From Chloroflexota bacterium (GTDB taxonomy: Bacteria > Chloroflexota > Limnocylindria > Limnocylindrales > CSP1-4), in NCBI GenBank assembly GCA_030447745.1, contig JAUJOH010000002.1:289848-353847 (forward strand): DNA of 64,000 nucleotides, in the 5' to 3' direction. Positions 10,249 through 19,703 of the stretch are shown here, piece after piece. Positions within the stretch are counted from its first letter, which is position 1. Every line of letters begins with the position of its first letter. The notes beneath the pieces were generated by a model that saw nothing but the letters and a program-made list of their open reading frames with translations, was not told the DNA's origin and ran no database searches. The position numbers and the translations under genes were made by a program.

Positions 10249-10671
10249 TCAGCCCGGGGACGGCCGCCCGAACGCGCGGCGGATCTCAGGCCGGGTCAGG
10301 TAGTACAGGATCGCGGCGCCGATGGCCACGTCCACGACCGCTCCCACCGTGTCCTGCGACCCGGCGCTGATGTCAACCACGACGAGAACGATCCCGGCCA
10401 CCGCCGCCAGCATGCCGAGCCACCAGGCCCACGGCCGGAGCCTCCAGGCGCCGACCGCGAACGCGAGGTAGAGGATCCCGAGGACGATCGTCAGCAGCCC
10501 CGCGAGCGCGACGATCGAGCCGACCCCCGCCTGACCACCGGCCAACGCTTCGGCGGCGCCGCTGTAACGCACCGCCACCAGCCCGCCGAACAACCCGAGG
10601 GCGCCGATGATGCCGGCGAGCACGGCCAGGACGGTGACGCCGAGCGGTCGGCCCGGGGTCTCAGCGGTCAT
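10249..10671 (-). CDS. Small multi-TM membrane protein, unknown function
   Basis: MTAETPGRPLGVTVLAVLAGIIGALGLFGGLVAV...; about 4 hydrophobic segments; ATG at 10671. Confidence 0.7.
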   Translation of the reverse strand: MTAETPGRPLGVTVLAVLAGIIGALGLFGGLVAVRYSGAAEALAGGQAGVGSIVALAGLLTIVLGILYLAFAVGAWRLRPWAWWLGMLAAVAGIVLVVVDISAGSQDTVGAVVDVAIGAAILYYLTRPEIRRAFGRPSPG

Positions 10672-10810
10672 GGTGCCTCCCTCCGTGACGCGGTTTGCGT
10701 GACCACGACGGGCGATCCGGCGGCCCGTCACTACAGTAGCGCCCCGCCTGGCCACCCGATCACATCGCCACGGACGCGACGCGCCTCCGGTGCTTGCCGA
10801 TCGCGGCCCG

Positions 10811-11710
10811 TCATGTGGAACCGGTGGCGATCAGGACGATCGCCGCGAGCGCGAGCGCGATCCCGGCCGCGTGCCTCCGGTTCACGCGCTCGCGCAGGAT
10901 GATCGTCGCCAGAATCACGGTCGTGACCGGGTAGAGCGACGACAGGACCGCCGCAACCGCCAACGGCCCCGTCTGCTCCGCGAACAGGAAGCCCGCATTC
11001 CCCGCCATGTCGAGCACGCCGATCGTGACGACCGCGGGCGCGAGTCGTGCCGGCAACGCGACGCGCTGGCGCGTCACGACCACCGCAATCGCGAGCAGTA
11101 CCGCGGCCGTCAGGCGGAGGATCGCCAGCGGACCGAAGACCAGCTGCTCGCCGACACGGGTGATCGTGACGTTGAACACCCCGATGCCGACGCCCGCGAT
11201 GAGGCCGAGCTCGATCCCCGACCGGCTGCCTGTCTCCCCGGCGACCCGCGAGACGAGGATCACGGCCACGATGGCCGAGGCGATGCCGGCGAGAACCATC
11301 CCGTCCGGGAGGCCCTCCAGGGCGATCCCGACGGCGACCGGGACGGTGGCCCCCAGCACGCCGGCCACGGGCGCGACGACACCCATGCGGCCGACCGCGA
11401 GACCGGCGTAGAGCGCGAGGATCGCTCCGGCGCCGATCGCGCCGGCCACCACCGACCAGAACACGTCGGCCGGCGCCGGCACTGGCTCCCAGCGGAGGAC
11501 GGCAAGGACCAGGGCGACGACGAGGCCGACCAGCTGGCTGGCCAGGACGAGCACGGAGACGGGGACTCGCCGGCTCGTCAACCCGCCCGCGAAGTCGCTC
11601 GTGCCCCACGCCGCGGCAGAGAACAGCGCGAAGACGATGACGGACGCGGGCCCGAAGGGCCCGCCCTCAGGCATCGACGAGGGCTGGCTCGGCTGGGGTG
11701 GCGTGGTCAA
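10811..11710 (-). CDS. EamA/DMT-family transporter
   Basis: About 10 hydrophobic segments; VIVFALFSAAAWGTSDFAGGLTSRRVPVSVLVLASQLVGLVVAL and LSSLYPVTTVILATIILRERVNRRHAAGIALALAAIVLI. Confidence 0.85.
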   Translation of the reverse strand: MTTPPQPSQPSSMPEGGPFGPASVIVFALFSAAAWGTSDFAGGLTSRRVPVSVLVLASQLVGLVVALVLAVLRWEPVPAPADVFWSVVAGAIGAGAILALYAGLAVGRMGVVAPVAGVLGATVPVAVGIALEGLPDGMVLAGIASAIVAVILVSRVAGETGSRSGIELGLIAGVGIGVFNVTITRVGEQLVFGPLAILRLTAAVLLAIAVVVTRQRVALPARLAPAVVTIGVLDMAGNAGFLFAEQTGPLAVAAVLSSLYPVTTVILATIILRERVNRRHAAGIALALAAIVLIATGST

Positions 11711-13850
11711 GGGCCTCCGGACCAGGCAGCTCGACGACGCAGTCGGCCGCCGCGTCGTACCGATCCGACGGCGTCAGGTAGATCACCTGGAAGTCGCGGG
11801 TGAGGTCGCGGAGGAGCGCGAACGCGCGGTACGCGCGGTCGTCATCGAGCGTAACCAAGGGGTCGTCGAAGACGAGCGGCGGTCGGCGGTCGCCGGTGAC
11901 GAGGCGGACGAGCCCGATCCGCGCGGCGAGGTAGACCAGGTCGATCGTGCCCTGGCTCAGCGACGCGAGCGGAACACAGTCACCGCGCTCCGGTGCCCAG
12001 AGCGAGATGTCGAGGCTTCGGTCGTCCACCTTGACGCGGCGGTACCGGCCTTCGGTCACCCGGGCCACGTCCCGCGCCATGTGTCGTTCGAGGTACCGCG
12101 TCGCCGTCTGCATCGTGGCCTGCTCGGCGCCCTCGATCGCGGCGAGGGTCGACTGGTAGACGCGGTTCCGGCGGCGGAGCGCCGCCAGCTGCTCGCGCCA
12201 CTCTGCCAGCCGCTCCGCGTGCCGCGCCACCTGCTCAGCGTCGACCGGGTTCGCGTCCACGCGGGCGCGCGCGTTGGCCTCATCGTCGCGGGCGCGGTCG
12301 ACGGCGCGCTCCGCGTCGCGGACCTCGACCTCCAGCCGCTCGCGTGCTCGCGGTTCGCGCGCGATGGGCCCGAGCGCCTCGAGCGCATGGGACTTCTGCT
12401 CGACGTCGAGCGCAGCGGCGTCGCGGAGAACCGGCAGCCGCTCCGGCACCTCCTGCCCGACGAGCCCGCGGAGCTGGGCCGTGAGCCGGTCCACGGCCGC
12501 CACGTGCTGCTCCTCGCGACGAAGCAGGTCCTCGACCGCGGGCGCGTCCGACAGCTCGACGGTCTCGAGCTCGCGCCCGAGGTTCGCCTCGGCGAGCCGG
12601 AGCTCCTCCTCGATCTGCGAGCGGCCACGCCGGCGCCGATCGATCTCTGCGTCACGCATCTCCTGCTTGCGGCGGAAGTCGCATGCCGCCGTGCGCCGGC
12701 GCCACGAAAGGACTGCGACCGCCGCGCCGAGCACCACGCCTGCGAGTCCCATCGGCACGGCCATCGGAAAACGCCACGCGCCGAGGAAGGCGCCGATTGC
12801 GAACGCCGCGCCGCCGAGCACGAGCGCGACGGCAAACGCGGTCATCGGGCGCCAGGTCGGCTCCGGCGTCGTGACCTCGTGCTGGACCCCGAGGTCGGCC
12901 CCCAGCATGGCGCGCAGCTCGCTGATCCGGCTGTCGAGCGACCGCAGGCGCTCCGCGAGCTGCCGGAGCGCCGGCAGAGGCGTGCTGGTGGGATGGCTCG
13001 CGTGCAGCTCGCTGATCCGGTTGTGCACCGTGACGGCCTCGCGGTAGCGGTCGAACCGCTCCCGGGCCGTCGCACGCTCGGCCGCCAGGCGCTCCGCCTG
13101 CCGCGCCCTCTCGAGCAGTGACCGGCACTCCTCGAGCGCCCGCTGAGCATCCGCTCGGCGCTCTCGGGCCGCCACGAGCGTGTCGCGGTCTCGCGCCAGC
13201 TGCGCCAGCGCGAGGTCGCCTTGCTGGAGGGCGGCCTCGGACTGGGCAACGGCTTCCTCGGCGATCCTGAGTCGACCCGGGTTCTTCGTGCCCCGCGCGT
13301 TCAGCTCCGCGAGCGCCTTCTCAAGCTTCTTGCGAGCGCGGGACGTGCCGCGGTCTGCGCCGCTGATGGACGCCTGGAGGCGATCCCGCAGCGCGGCCTC
13401 GTCACGCGCCAGGTCCTCGACCTCGTGGTGCCTGACCGAGGCGGTCGAGCGGAAGAACGCCTCGTTCGGGACACCGGTCAGCTCCGCGATCAGCTCGTCC
13501 GTGCGTGCCGGGTCCGTCGTCACCTGCCCATCGAGGTGCACGGACGCCGATCCGCGAGAGCCGCGAAACGCCTTGTGGATCCGCCCGCTGCGTCGTCCGT
13601 CCTCGTCGTCCTGCTCGAACTCGATCGTGATCTCCGGTCTGGCGTCGAACGGGGCGTCCCACGGGCGCAGGGCCTCGAGGTCCGCCGACGCGCTCGTGCA
13701 CCTGCGCGTCAGGACGAGCTCCAGGGCCCGCTGGATCGTCGTCTTGCCGGCCTCGTTGGGACCCCGGATGACCGTCAGCCCCGGGCTCAGCGCGACGTCG
13801 AGATCGCGATACCGGCGCAGGTCGCGGACCTGGAGCCGGGTGATCCTCAC
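11667..13850 (-). CDS. AAA/SMC-like ATPase (YhaN/SbcC-like) with coiled coils and central TM segments
   Basis: MRITRLQVRDLRRYRDLDVALSPGLTVIRGPNEAGKTTIQRAL (Walker A); C-terminal LSQGTIDLVYLAARIGLVRLVTGDRRPPLVFDDPLVTLDDDRAYR; 4-nt overlap with the metallophosphoesterase gene. Confidence 0.86.
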   Translation of the reverse strand: MRITRLQVRDLRRYRDLDVALSPGLTVIRGPNEAGKTTIQRALELVLTRRCTSASADLEALRPWDAPFDARPEITIEFEQDDEDGRRSGRIHKAFRGSRGSASVHLDGQVTTDPARTDELIAELTGVPNEAFFRSTASVRHHEVEDLARDEAALRDRLQASISGADRGTSRARKKLEKALAELNARGTKNPGRLRIAEEAVAQSEAALQQGDLALAQLARDRDTLVAARERRADAQRALEECRSLLERARQAERLAAERATARERFDRYREAVTVHNRISELHASHPTSTPLPALRQLAERLRSLDSRISELRAMLGADLGVQHEVTTPEPTWRPMTAFAVALVLGGAAFAIGAFLGAWRFPMAVPMGLAGVVLGAAVAVLSWRRRTAACDFRRKQEMRDAEIDRRRRGRSQIEEELRLAEANLGRELETVELSDAPAVEDLLRREEQHVAAVDRLTAQLRGLVGQEVPERLPVLRDAAALDVEQKSHALEALGPIAREPRARERLEVEVRDAERAVDRARDDEANARARVDANPVDAEQVARHAERLAEWREQLAALRRRNRVYQSTLAAIEGAEQATMQTATRYLERHMARDVARVTEGRYRRVKVDDRSLDISLWAPERGDCVPLASLSQGTIDLVYLAARIGLVRLVTGDRRPPLVFDDPLVTLDDDRAYRAFALLRDLTRDFQVIYLTPSDRYDAAADCVVELPGPEALDHATPAEPALVDA

Positions 13851-15013
13851 AGCGAGACCTCGTGCCCGGCGAGCAGCAGCCGCCCGAGGCGGAGCACGTC
13901 CCGCATCTCCGCCGCCTCGGCCTGCCGGTCGGCGGCCTCCAGCTGGGTGATCCTCGCCTCGACTCCCCGGATGAAGGCTCCGGTGATCGTGTGCGACGGC
14001 GGCAGCGTGCCCTCCGTCAGGGCGGGCGTCGATGCATCCCGGACGCGCACCTTCAGGAACGAGCCGCGCAGCTGCGCCGCGATCTCATCGACATCGATAT
14101 CGAGGTCGTCGCGCCGGATGCCCACCAGTCGGGCGTCGAGAACGAGATCCGGGTCTGCCCGTGCCGCCAGCCGCTCGACCAGCGCTGGTTGGCTGTCGAC
14201 GGTCGCCGCGTCGATCTCGACCTTGTCGAACCTGGTCCGGCCGACGGTGCGCTCCTCGACCGACACGCCCTTCCGCGCTCCGAGCAACTCGAGCGTGATG
14301 AGCAGGACCTTGCCGGCTCGGTCCTGATCGAGGGCCAGCGGCTCCGGGGACCCGGCGTAGCCGTACGTCACGCCGCCCGCCGTGCCCCGCTGCGCCGAGT
14401 GCCAATGCCCGAGCGCGAGGTAGTCCAGGTGGGACGCAGCGATCTCCTCCGTCGTCACGACGACGTCGTCGCTGTCCGTCTTCCCCGGGATCGCGATCGA
14501 CGCGTGAAGGAGGCCGACGTGCCAGGTTGCACGAGCGTCGCTGGCGGCGTCCAGGCCCTCCAGCGGACTGTGGGGCGCCCGCTTGGTGGCGAAGCACCGC
14601 CCGTGCACGACCACGTCACAGACGCGCAGGTGGACATCGACCCGCTCCGGCGTCAGCACGGTCACGAAGTCGTCGTCCGGCGCCGTCCCGGCAAGCGCGG
14701 CGAGATCGTGCGCCCGGTAGACCGATGAGCGGTCGTAGACATCGTGCGTGCCCGGGACGATCACCGTCCGGATCTTGCCCGCGACGAGGCGCTCCAGCTC
14801 GGCCGCCACGCGGTCGACCGACCGACGCGGCTGCGTGTTCGAGTCGAAGAGGTCGCCCGCGACGAGGAAGACGTCGACCTGCTCCGCGAGCGCCAGATCG
14901 ACGGTCGCGCGGAAGGCGGCGAACTGGCGCTCGCGCTGAGCGCTTGCCTGATCGCCGAGGTCCGCATGCCGGGCTCCAAGGTGGACGTCAGCGGTATGCA
15001 GGATGCGGAGCAT
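13847..15013 (-). CDS. Metallophosphoesterase / DNA repair exonuclease (SbcD/YhaO-like)
   Basis: MLRILHTADVHLGARHADLG; VFLVAGDLFDSNTQPRRSVDRVAAELERL; VIVPGTHDVYD; LALGHWHS. Confidence 0.9.
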   Translation of the reverse strand: MLRILHTADVHLGARHADLGDQASAQRERQFAAFRATVDLALAEQVDVFLVAGDLFDSNTQPRRSVDRVAAELERLVAGKIRTVIVPGTHDVYDRSSVYRAHDLAALAGTAPDDDFVTVLTPERVDVHLRVCDVVVHGRCFATKRAPHSPLEGLDAASDARATWHVGLLHASIAIPGKTDSDDVVVTTEEIAASHLDYLALGHWHSAQRGTAGGVTYGYAGSPEPLALDQDRAGKVLLITLELLGARKGVSVEERTVGRTRFDKVEIDAATVDSQPALVERLAARADPDLVLDARLVGIRRDDLDIDVDEIAAQLRGSFLKVRVRDASTPALTEGTLPPSHTITGAFIRGVEARITQLEAADRQAEAAEMRDVLRLGRLLLAGHEVSL

Positions 15014-15427
15014 CCGGTGGCGCCTTCCTCCCTGGTGCCGGTTGCGGTGCGACGGGCCGGGGCGGACAGCGCCGGATCGCCGGAGGGGCGGTCGGCCCGG
15101 TCAGGTGCGAGCGAGGAGCCCCCATTGCCCTCGCTCGCCGCCCCGGAATGTCGGGGGGCATTGTGACAGGTTGACTGTCGCGGCTGCCACGCACCAGGGC
15201 GTCGCGCGGTCGCCGGGCGCGGCATGCAAGGCATCGATCGCAGCCCCGCGTTATCCTCCGCCGAACGTAACGACCGGTCGCCCGGGGACAGGGACCCGAC
15301 CGCCGGCAACAGGGTCGCGTGGCCCAGGCTTCTCCCGCCAGCGCACGTCCCGACCGCCGATGGCCCGGCCCCGAGTTCCCGTCGGAACGCCTGCCACTGG
15401 CGACCATCGCGCTCTGGGAGGAGCACC

Positions 15428-15766
15428 GTGACCTACGTCGATCGATCCCTGAACTGCGTCGACTGCGGTGTCGAGTTCATCCACTCCGCCGCCGACCAGG
15501 AGTTCTACTCGCAGAAGGGCTTCGCCTCTGACCCGAAGCGCTGCGCGAGCTGTCGCGCCAGCCGGCGCGCCGCACGCGACTCCGGCGAGGACCTTCGCGA
15601 CATCGGCGGTCCGCGTGGCTACGAGCGCGGTGACGACCGACCGAGCCGCGAGTACTTCGCGGTGATCTGCTCCAGTTGCGGCAACCAGGCACAGGTGCCG
15701 TTCAAGCCGCGCATGGATCGCCCGGTCTACTGCTCCGACTGCTTCCGGACCGTCCGCCCGGACTGA
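15428..15766 (+). CDS. CxxC zinc-ribbon protein
   Basis: GTG start after a GGAGGAG SD; LNCVDCGVEFIHSAADQEFYSQKGFASDPKRCASCR ... FAVICSSCGNQAQVPFKPRMDRPVYCSDCF: four CxxC motifs. Confidence 0.8.
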   Translation: MTYVDRSLNCVDCGVEFIHSAADQEFYSQKGFASDPKRCASCRASRRAARDSGEDLRDIGGPRGYERGDDRPSREYFAVICSSCGNQAQVPFKPRMDRPVYCSDCFRTVRPD

Positions 15767-15811
15767 CCGCCACGGCGCGCCTGGGTGGCTTGGTCGCCGG
15801 GCCGCGGCTGA

Positions 15812-16534
15812 CTAGAGCCGGAATGCCTCGCCGGAGCGGTACCGCTCGCGGTGGCGCCCCCGCCACACCGTCACCCGCGCGCGTCCGTGGACCTGCCACG
15901 CGCCGTCGCGCCCGACAACCGCGGTCTGCTCGTCGATGCCGATCACGACCGAACCCCGCGGCGCCTGCAGCGCCAGCAGCGCGCAGAGCGGCTCCGGCCG
16001 GGCATCGTAGTTCGGGATGACGGCCACGCCGCTGACGACGCCCAGCCCTGGGTGCCATCGGAGAGGCCACGGCAGCACGCGTCGGCGGAAGTTCCACTGG
16101 CGGTCGGCGAGGGCCATCGCGCCCGTGGCGCAGCCGGCCACGATCGCGCCGGCGCGGCTCGCGTCCCAGAGTGCACGGCCGACGCGCGACCCCTCGAGCG
16201 TCTCGACCAGATATCGCGGCCGACCGCCGCCCACGTAGATCAGGTCCGCCTCGCCGATCGCCTGGGCATGCGCCGCATCGTCCGCGCCCGCGCGGTCACG
16301 GACGAGGACCGGCTCGACCTCCGCGCCCAGCGTCGCGAAGTGCTCGACCCCCATGGCCGCCCAGCGCTGCATCGCCGTTTCGCCGTCCGGCTGCGACGCG
16401 GTCGGGAGCAGAACGACGCGCGGCCGTGGACGGCCCACGGCCTCGAGCAGCTGGCCATCGAACTCGGCCATGCCGGGCAGGAACTCGCCGGCACCGACGA
16501 GCGCGATCGGGCCAGGTCCGGAGTTGGGCGACAC
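15812..16534 (-). CDS. Peptidase S51/cyanophycinase-like (type 1 glutamine amidotransferase-like) protein, with altered nucleophile motif
   Basis: PIALVGAGEFLPGMAEFDGQLLEAVG; ADLIYVGGGRPRYLVETLEGS; GAIVAGCATGAMALAD in place of GxSAG. Confidence 0.72.
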   Translation of the reverse strand: MSPNSGPGPIALVGAGEFLPGMAEFDGQLLEAVGRPRPRVVLLPTASQPDGETAMQRWAAMGVEHFATLGAEVEPVLVRDRAGADDAAHAQAIGEADLIYVGGGRPRYLVETLEGSRVGRALWDASRAGAIVAGCATGAMALADRQWNFRRRVLPWPLRWHPGLGVVSGVAVIPNYDARPEPLCALLALQAPRGSVVIGIDEQTAVVGRDGAWQVHGRARVTVWRGRHRERYRSGEAFRL

Positions 16535-16684
16535 GGTGCCCGAGTCTAGCCGGAGCGGCGAGGCGGGCGGGTCGCATATGTGTCGTGCGGCCGCACTGGC
16601 GAGGCGACCGGACGATGCGGCCCGCGGAACCGACGATACCGGGCGGCCCCAATCCCGCCCGTTGCCGGTCGCCAGCCGTCGGCG

Positions 16685-17110
16685 TCAGGCGGTCGGCGGC
16701 GTGTTCGACGTCGGCGGCGTCGCCCTGGGCGTCGCCTGGTAGTCCTGCCAGGCGCCCCAGGCCATGATCACCGCGCCAACCGCCGTTCCGATCACGACCA
16801 GCATCAACAGCCCGAACCCGAGCAGGCCGATGGCGGACAGCCACGTCAGGGCGTTGATCACCGCCAGCAGCGCGACCACTGCCGCGATGCCCAGCACGAG
16901 CAGTGGCACGGGGGCTGGCCAGTTGACGTGCTGGTTCGGGGAGTACTGGAGGTAGTAGATGACAAGGACGGCGACCGCCCCGAGCAGCGGGAGCACGCCG
17001 ATGCCGAACGCGCCCCCTGCGACGATCGCCACCAGCCAGCTGATGATGATCACGATGGCGCCGATGGCGGCAAGCCGCTGACCGCCGTTGAGCTTGTTGA
17101 AGAACTCCAC
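16685..17110 (-). CDS. Small integral membrane protein, unknown function
   Basis: GTG start at 17110 (VEFFNKLNGGQRLAAIGAIVIIISWLVAIVAGG...), four hydrophobic segments. Confidence 0.68.
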   Translation of the reverse strand: MEFFNKLNGGQRLAAIGAIVIIISWLVAIVAGGAFGIGVLPLLGAVAVLVIYYLQYSPNQHVNWPAPVPLLVLGIAAVVALLAVINALTWLSAIGLLGFGLLMLVVIGTAVGAVIMAWGAWQDYQATPRATPPTSNTPPTA

Positions 17111-17387
17111 CTGGCACGCCTCCCTGGGCCTCCCTGGTCCAATCGGATGATCGGACCCCTCGCGCCAGAGCGTACAGAGCGTCGCCACGCCCGACCAGTC
17201 CATGACGCACGCGGAATCGGTGCTCTCGCGCGCCGTCACGTTCTTGTCGTGAGCTCGGGGACTGACGGTGACGGGCTGCGGCGGCCGCGATAGATCCGAA
17301 ACGCGCCTCGCGACGGCCCTGCCCTGCCCGTAGCGGCTGACGGGCCACGCTGGTCATCCGAGTTGCCAGGCCCGCAGGAGGTGCGCC

Positions 17388-18098
17388 ATGCACGAGACCA
17401 ACGAGACCGCGGACCGCACCGGTGCGGCGCCCGCAGCCGAGGGCGAGACGGCGACCGCGGCCGGCGAGCCGGAGTGGCGGCCCAACGATCCGGTCCCGCT
17501 TGCGGGCGCATCGGGCACCGTCGACGGATCCGCGGCGGACGCGTGGTCGAGTCCCGAGGCCACGCCCGCCATGGACGTCACCGCCGGGAGCGGAGCGACG
17601 GACCCGCGGTCCTTCGTGGGCTCCGACCAGACGCCGAGCCGCGGCCTCCGCAACCCGCCGATCCCGAGCCTGGCCGCGATCAACTGGCACCCGATCCACC
17701 CGATGATCGTCCCGCTGCCGATCGGCGCGTTGGCCGGCGCGATGGCATCGGATGTCGCCTTCGCCCGGACGGGCGATCAGTTCTGGGCCCGCGCGTCGCG
17801 TGTGCTGCTCGGCGCCGGCATCGCGACCGGCGCGCTCGCCGGCGCGGTGGGCTCGGTCGACTTCACCGGTCGCGAGCGCATCCGCGAGCACCCCGAGGCG
17901 TGGGTGCACGCCGGCGGAAACGTGGCGGCTCTCGCCCTGAGCGCCGTGAACCTCTCCATGCGCCGGGACGACTCCGGCAAGGGTGTCGTCCCGATGGGCC
18001 TCGCGCTCTCCCTGCTCACCGGCACGATCCTGGCGGTGACCGGCTGGCTGGGCGGCGAGCTGTCGTACCGATACCGCGTCGGCGTCACCCCGGACTGA
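17388..18098 (+). CDS. DUF2231-type membrane protein
   Basis: INWHPIHPMIVPLPIGALAGAMASDVAFARTGDQFWARASRVLLGAGIATGALAGAVGSVDF; GWLGGELSYRYRVGV. Confidence 0.85.
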   Translation: MHETNETADRTGAAPAAEGETATAAGEPEWRPNDPVPLAGASGTVDGSAADAWSSPEATPAMDVTAGSGATDPRSFVGSDQTPSRGLRNPPIPSLAAINWHPIHPMIVPLPIGALAGAMASDVAFARTGDQFWARASRVLLGAGIATGALAGAVGSVDFTGRERIREHPEAWVHAGGNVAALALSAVNLSMRRDDSGKGVVPMGLALSLLTGTILAVTGWLGGELSYRYRVGVTPD

Positions 18099-18100
18099 CG

Positions 18101-18454
18101 ATGACCGAGCAGCACGACCGAACACCCGAACCGGATTTCAACGACCCCGAATCGGCGGCCGGCACGGGCGGCGCCACCGGCGCGAGCGAGGCCGACACCG
18201 CAGCCGGCGCCGGGAACGGCGGCGCTGCGCTAGGCGGCACGCCTGGATCCAGCCCCGAAAAAGACCCCGCGGACTGGGTCACCGGCGACGAGCCGATGAC
18301 GGGACCGCAGCGGTCCTACCTCCAGACGCTCAGTCGCGAGGCGGGCGTCGAGTTCGACGAGAACCTCACGAAGGCCGAGGCATCGCGGCGGATCGACGAG
18401 CTCCAGGAGCGGACGGGGCGTGGCGCCTCCGGTGGGGGAGACGCGGGCGGCTGA
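18101..18454 (+). CDS. DUF3072-type protein
   Basis: DWVTGDEPMTGPQRSYLQTLSREAGVEFDENLTKAEASRRIDELQERTGRG. Confidence 0.8.
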   Translation: MTEQHDRTPEPDFNDPESAAGTGGATGASEADTAAGAGNGGAALGGTPGSSPEKDPADWVTGDEPMTGPQRSYLQTLSREAGVEFDENLTKAEASRRIDELQERTGRGASGGGDAGG

Positions 18455-18645
18455 CCCGGCAGGTGTCACGACGCCCGCCATGAGCGGGCGCCCTTCCGTC
18501 CCCGGTCACCCGGGCAGGTGTTCCGGGACGTCGACGTCGCGCAGCGTCGCGCCGTCGGTATCGAGGCGGCGCCGTTCCGTCTCGTCAAGCTCCCGGGTCC
18601 GTCGGCCCGATCGGCGGTTGATCGCTCGAACGGAAAGGAGAGGTC

Positions 18646-19026
18646 TTGTCGGTGCAACTCAGCATGGTCGGTCTGATGGTCCGGGACATGGCAGCCTCGC
18701 TGGAGTTCTACCGCAGGCTGGGGCTCGAGATACCCGAGGGCTCCGAAGCCAAGCCGTTCGTCGAGAAGCGCATGGAGAGCGGCGTCACCATCTTCTGGGA
18801 CACCGTGTTCGCGGACACGTACGACCCGGACAGGCAGGAACCCAGCGGCGGCTATCGGGTGATGCTGGAGTTCTTCTTGGACGACAACGAGGCGGTCGAC
18901 GCGAAATACCGCGAGTTGACGGGCCACGGCTATCACGGCCGTCGGGAGCCCGTCCAGACGTTCGGTCCGTACGCGGCGATGGTGGACGACCCTGACGGCA
19001 ACGTCATCCTGCTCACCGCGGGATAG
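18646..19026 (+). CDS. VOC/glyoxalase-family protein
   Basis: QLSMVGLMVRDMAASLEFYRRLGLEIPEGSEAKPFVEKRM...MVDDPDGNVILLTAG; TTG start after AAAGGAGAGG. Confidence 0.85.
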   Translation: MSVQLSMVGLMVRDMAASLEFYRRLGLEIPEGSEAKPFVEKRMESGVTIFWDTVFADTYDPDRQEPSGGYRVMLEFFLDDNEAVDAKYRELTGHGYHGRREPVQTFGPYAAMVDDPDGNVILLTAG

Positions 19027-19098
19027 GAGGTGTCGCGCTCATCCCGTAACAGGCGGCGTACACGCGAAGCGTCGGCCGAACCGGGACGAGGCACACCC

Positions 19099-19245
19099 GT
19101 GCCCAAGAGCATGACTCTGCACTTCCAGGCCGACGTCGCGACGAACCTGCTGACGATCGACGCGACGGATCCCAAGTCCGGCACGGCCGAGTTCAAGGCG
19201 ACGGCGATCCGGATCGAGCGGCTGCCGACGCCTGCGCCGGCGTGA
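19099..19245 (+). CDS. Small hypothetical protein, coupled to the downstream GNAT gene
   Basis: VPKSMTLHFQADVATNLLTIDATDPKSGTAEFKATAIRIERLPTPAPA; stop overlaps the next GTG start (GTGA). Confidence 0.4.
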   Translation: MPKSMTLHFQADVATNLLTIDATDPKSGTAEFKATAIRIERLPTPAPA

Positions 19246-19679
19246 CCCGGTCACATAAGCCGTTCGAGCTCAGGGTCGCCGACGACGCGGATCTCGCGCA
19301 GGTGGATCGGCTCGACCAATTGCGGACCGGCTCGCCGACGTCGACGTCGATCCGGGACACGCTCTCGCCGTCGGCGAAGCGGCTGCTCGTCGCCGCGGTC
19401 GGCGGCGACGTCGTCGGCTACGCCGTCGTCGGGCGGTTGTTCGCATACGACTTCCTCGAGCTGCTCTTCGTCGCACCCGACCACCGGCGCGCGGGTGTCG
19501 CGGGCCGTCTGGTCGCGGCCGTGGCGGAGGCCGCCACGAGCACCAGGCTGTTTACCTCGACGAACCGCTCGAACGAGCCGATGCAGAGGCTGTGCGACCG
19601 GCTCGGCTTTGCCCCCTGCGGGGTTGTCGAGGGGCTCGACGAGGGCGATCCGGAGCTGTTCTACGTGATGCGGCTCTGA
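19242..19679 (+). CDS. GNAT-family N-acetyltransferase
   Basis: LLFVAPDHRRAGVAGRLVAAVAEAATSTRLFTSTNRSNEPMQRLCDRLGFAPCGVVEGLDEGDPELFYVMRL. Confidence 0.87.
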   Translation: MTRSHKPFELRVADDADLAQVDRLDQLRTGSPTSTSIRDTLSPSAKRLLVAAVGGDVVGYAVVGRLFAYDFLELLFVAPDHRRAGVAGRLVAAVAEAATSTRLFTSTNRSNEPMQRLCDRLGFAPCGVVEGLDEGDPELFYVMRL

Positions 19680-19703
19680 CCCGGCGGGCTGCGAGGAGCT
19701 CAG

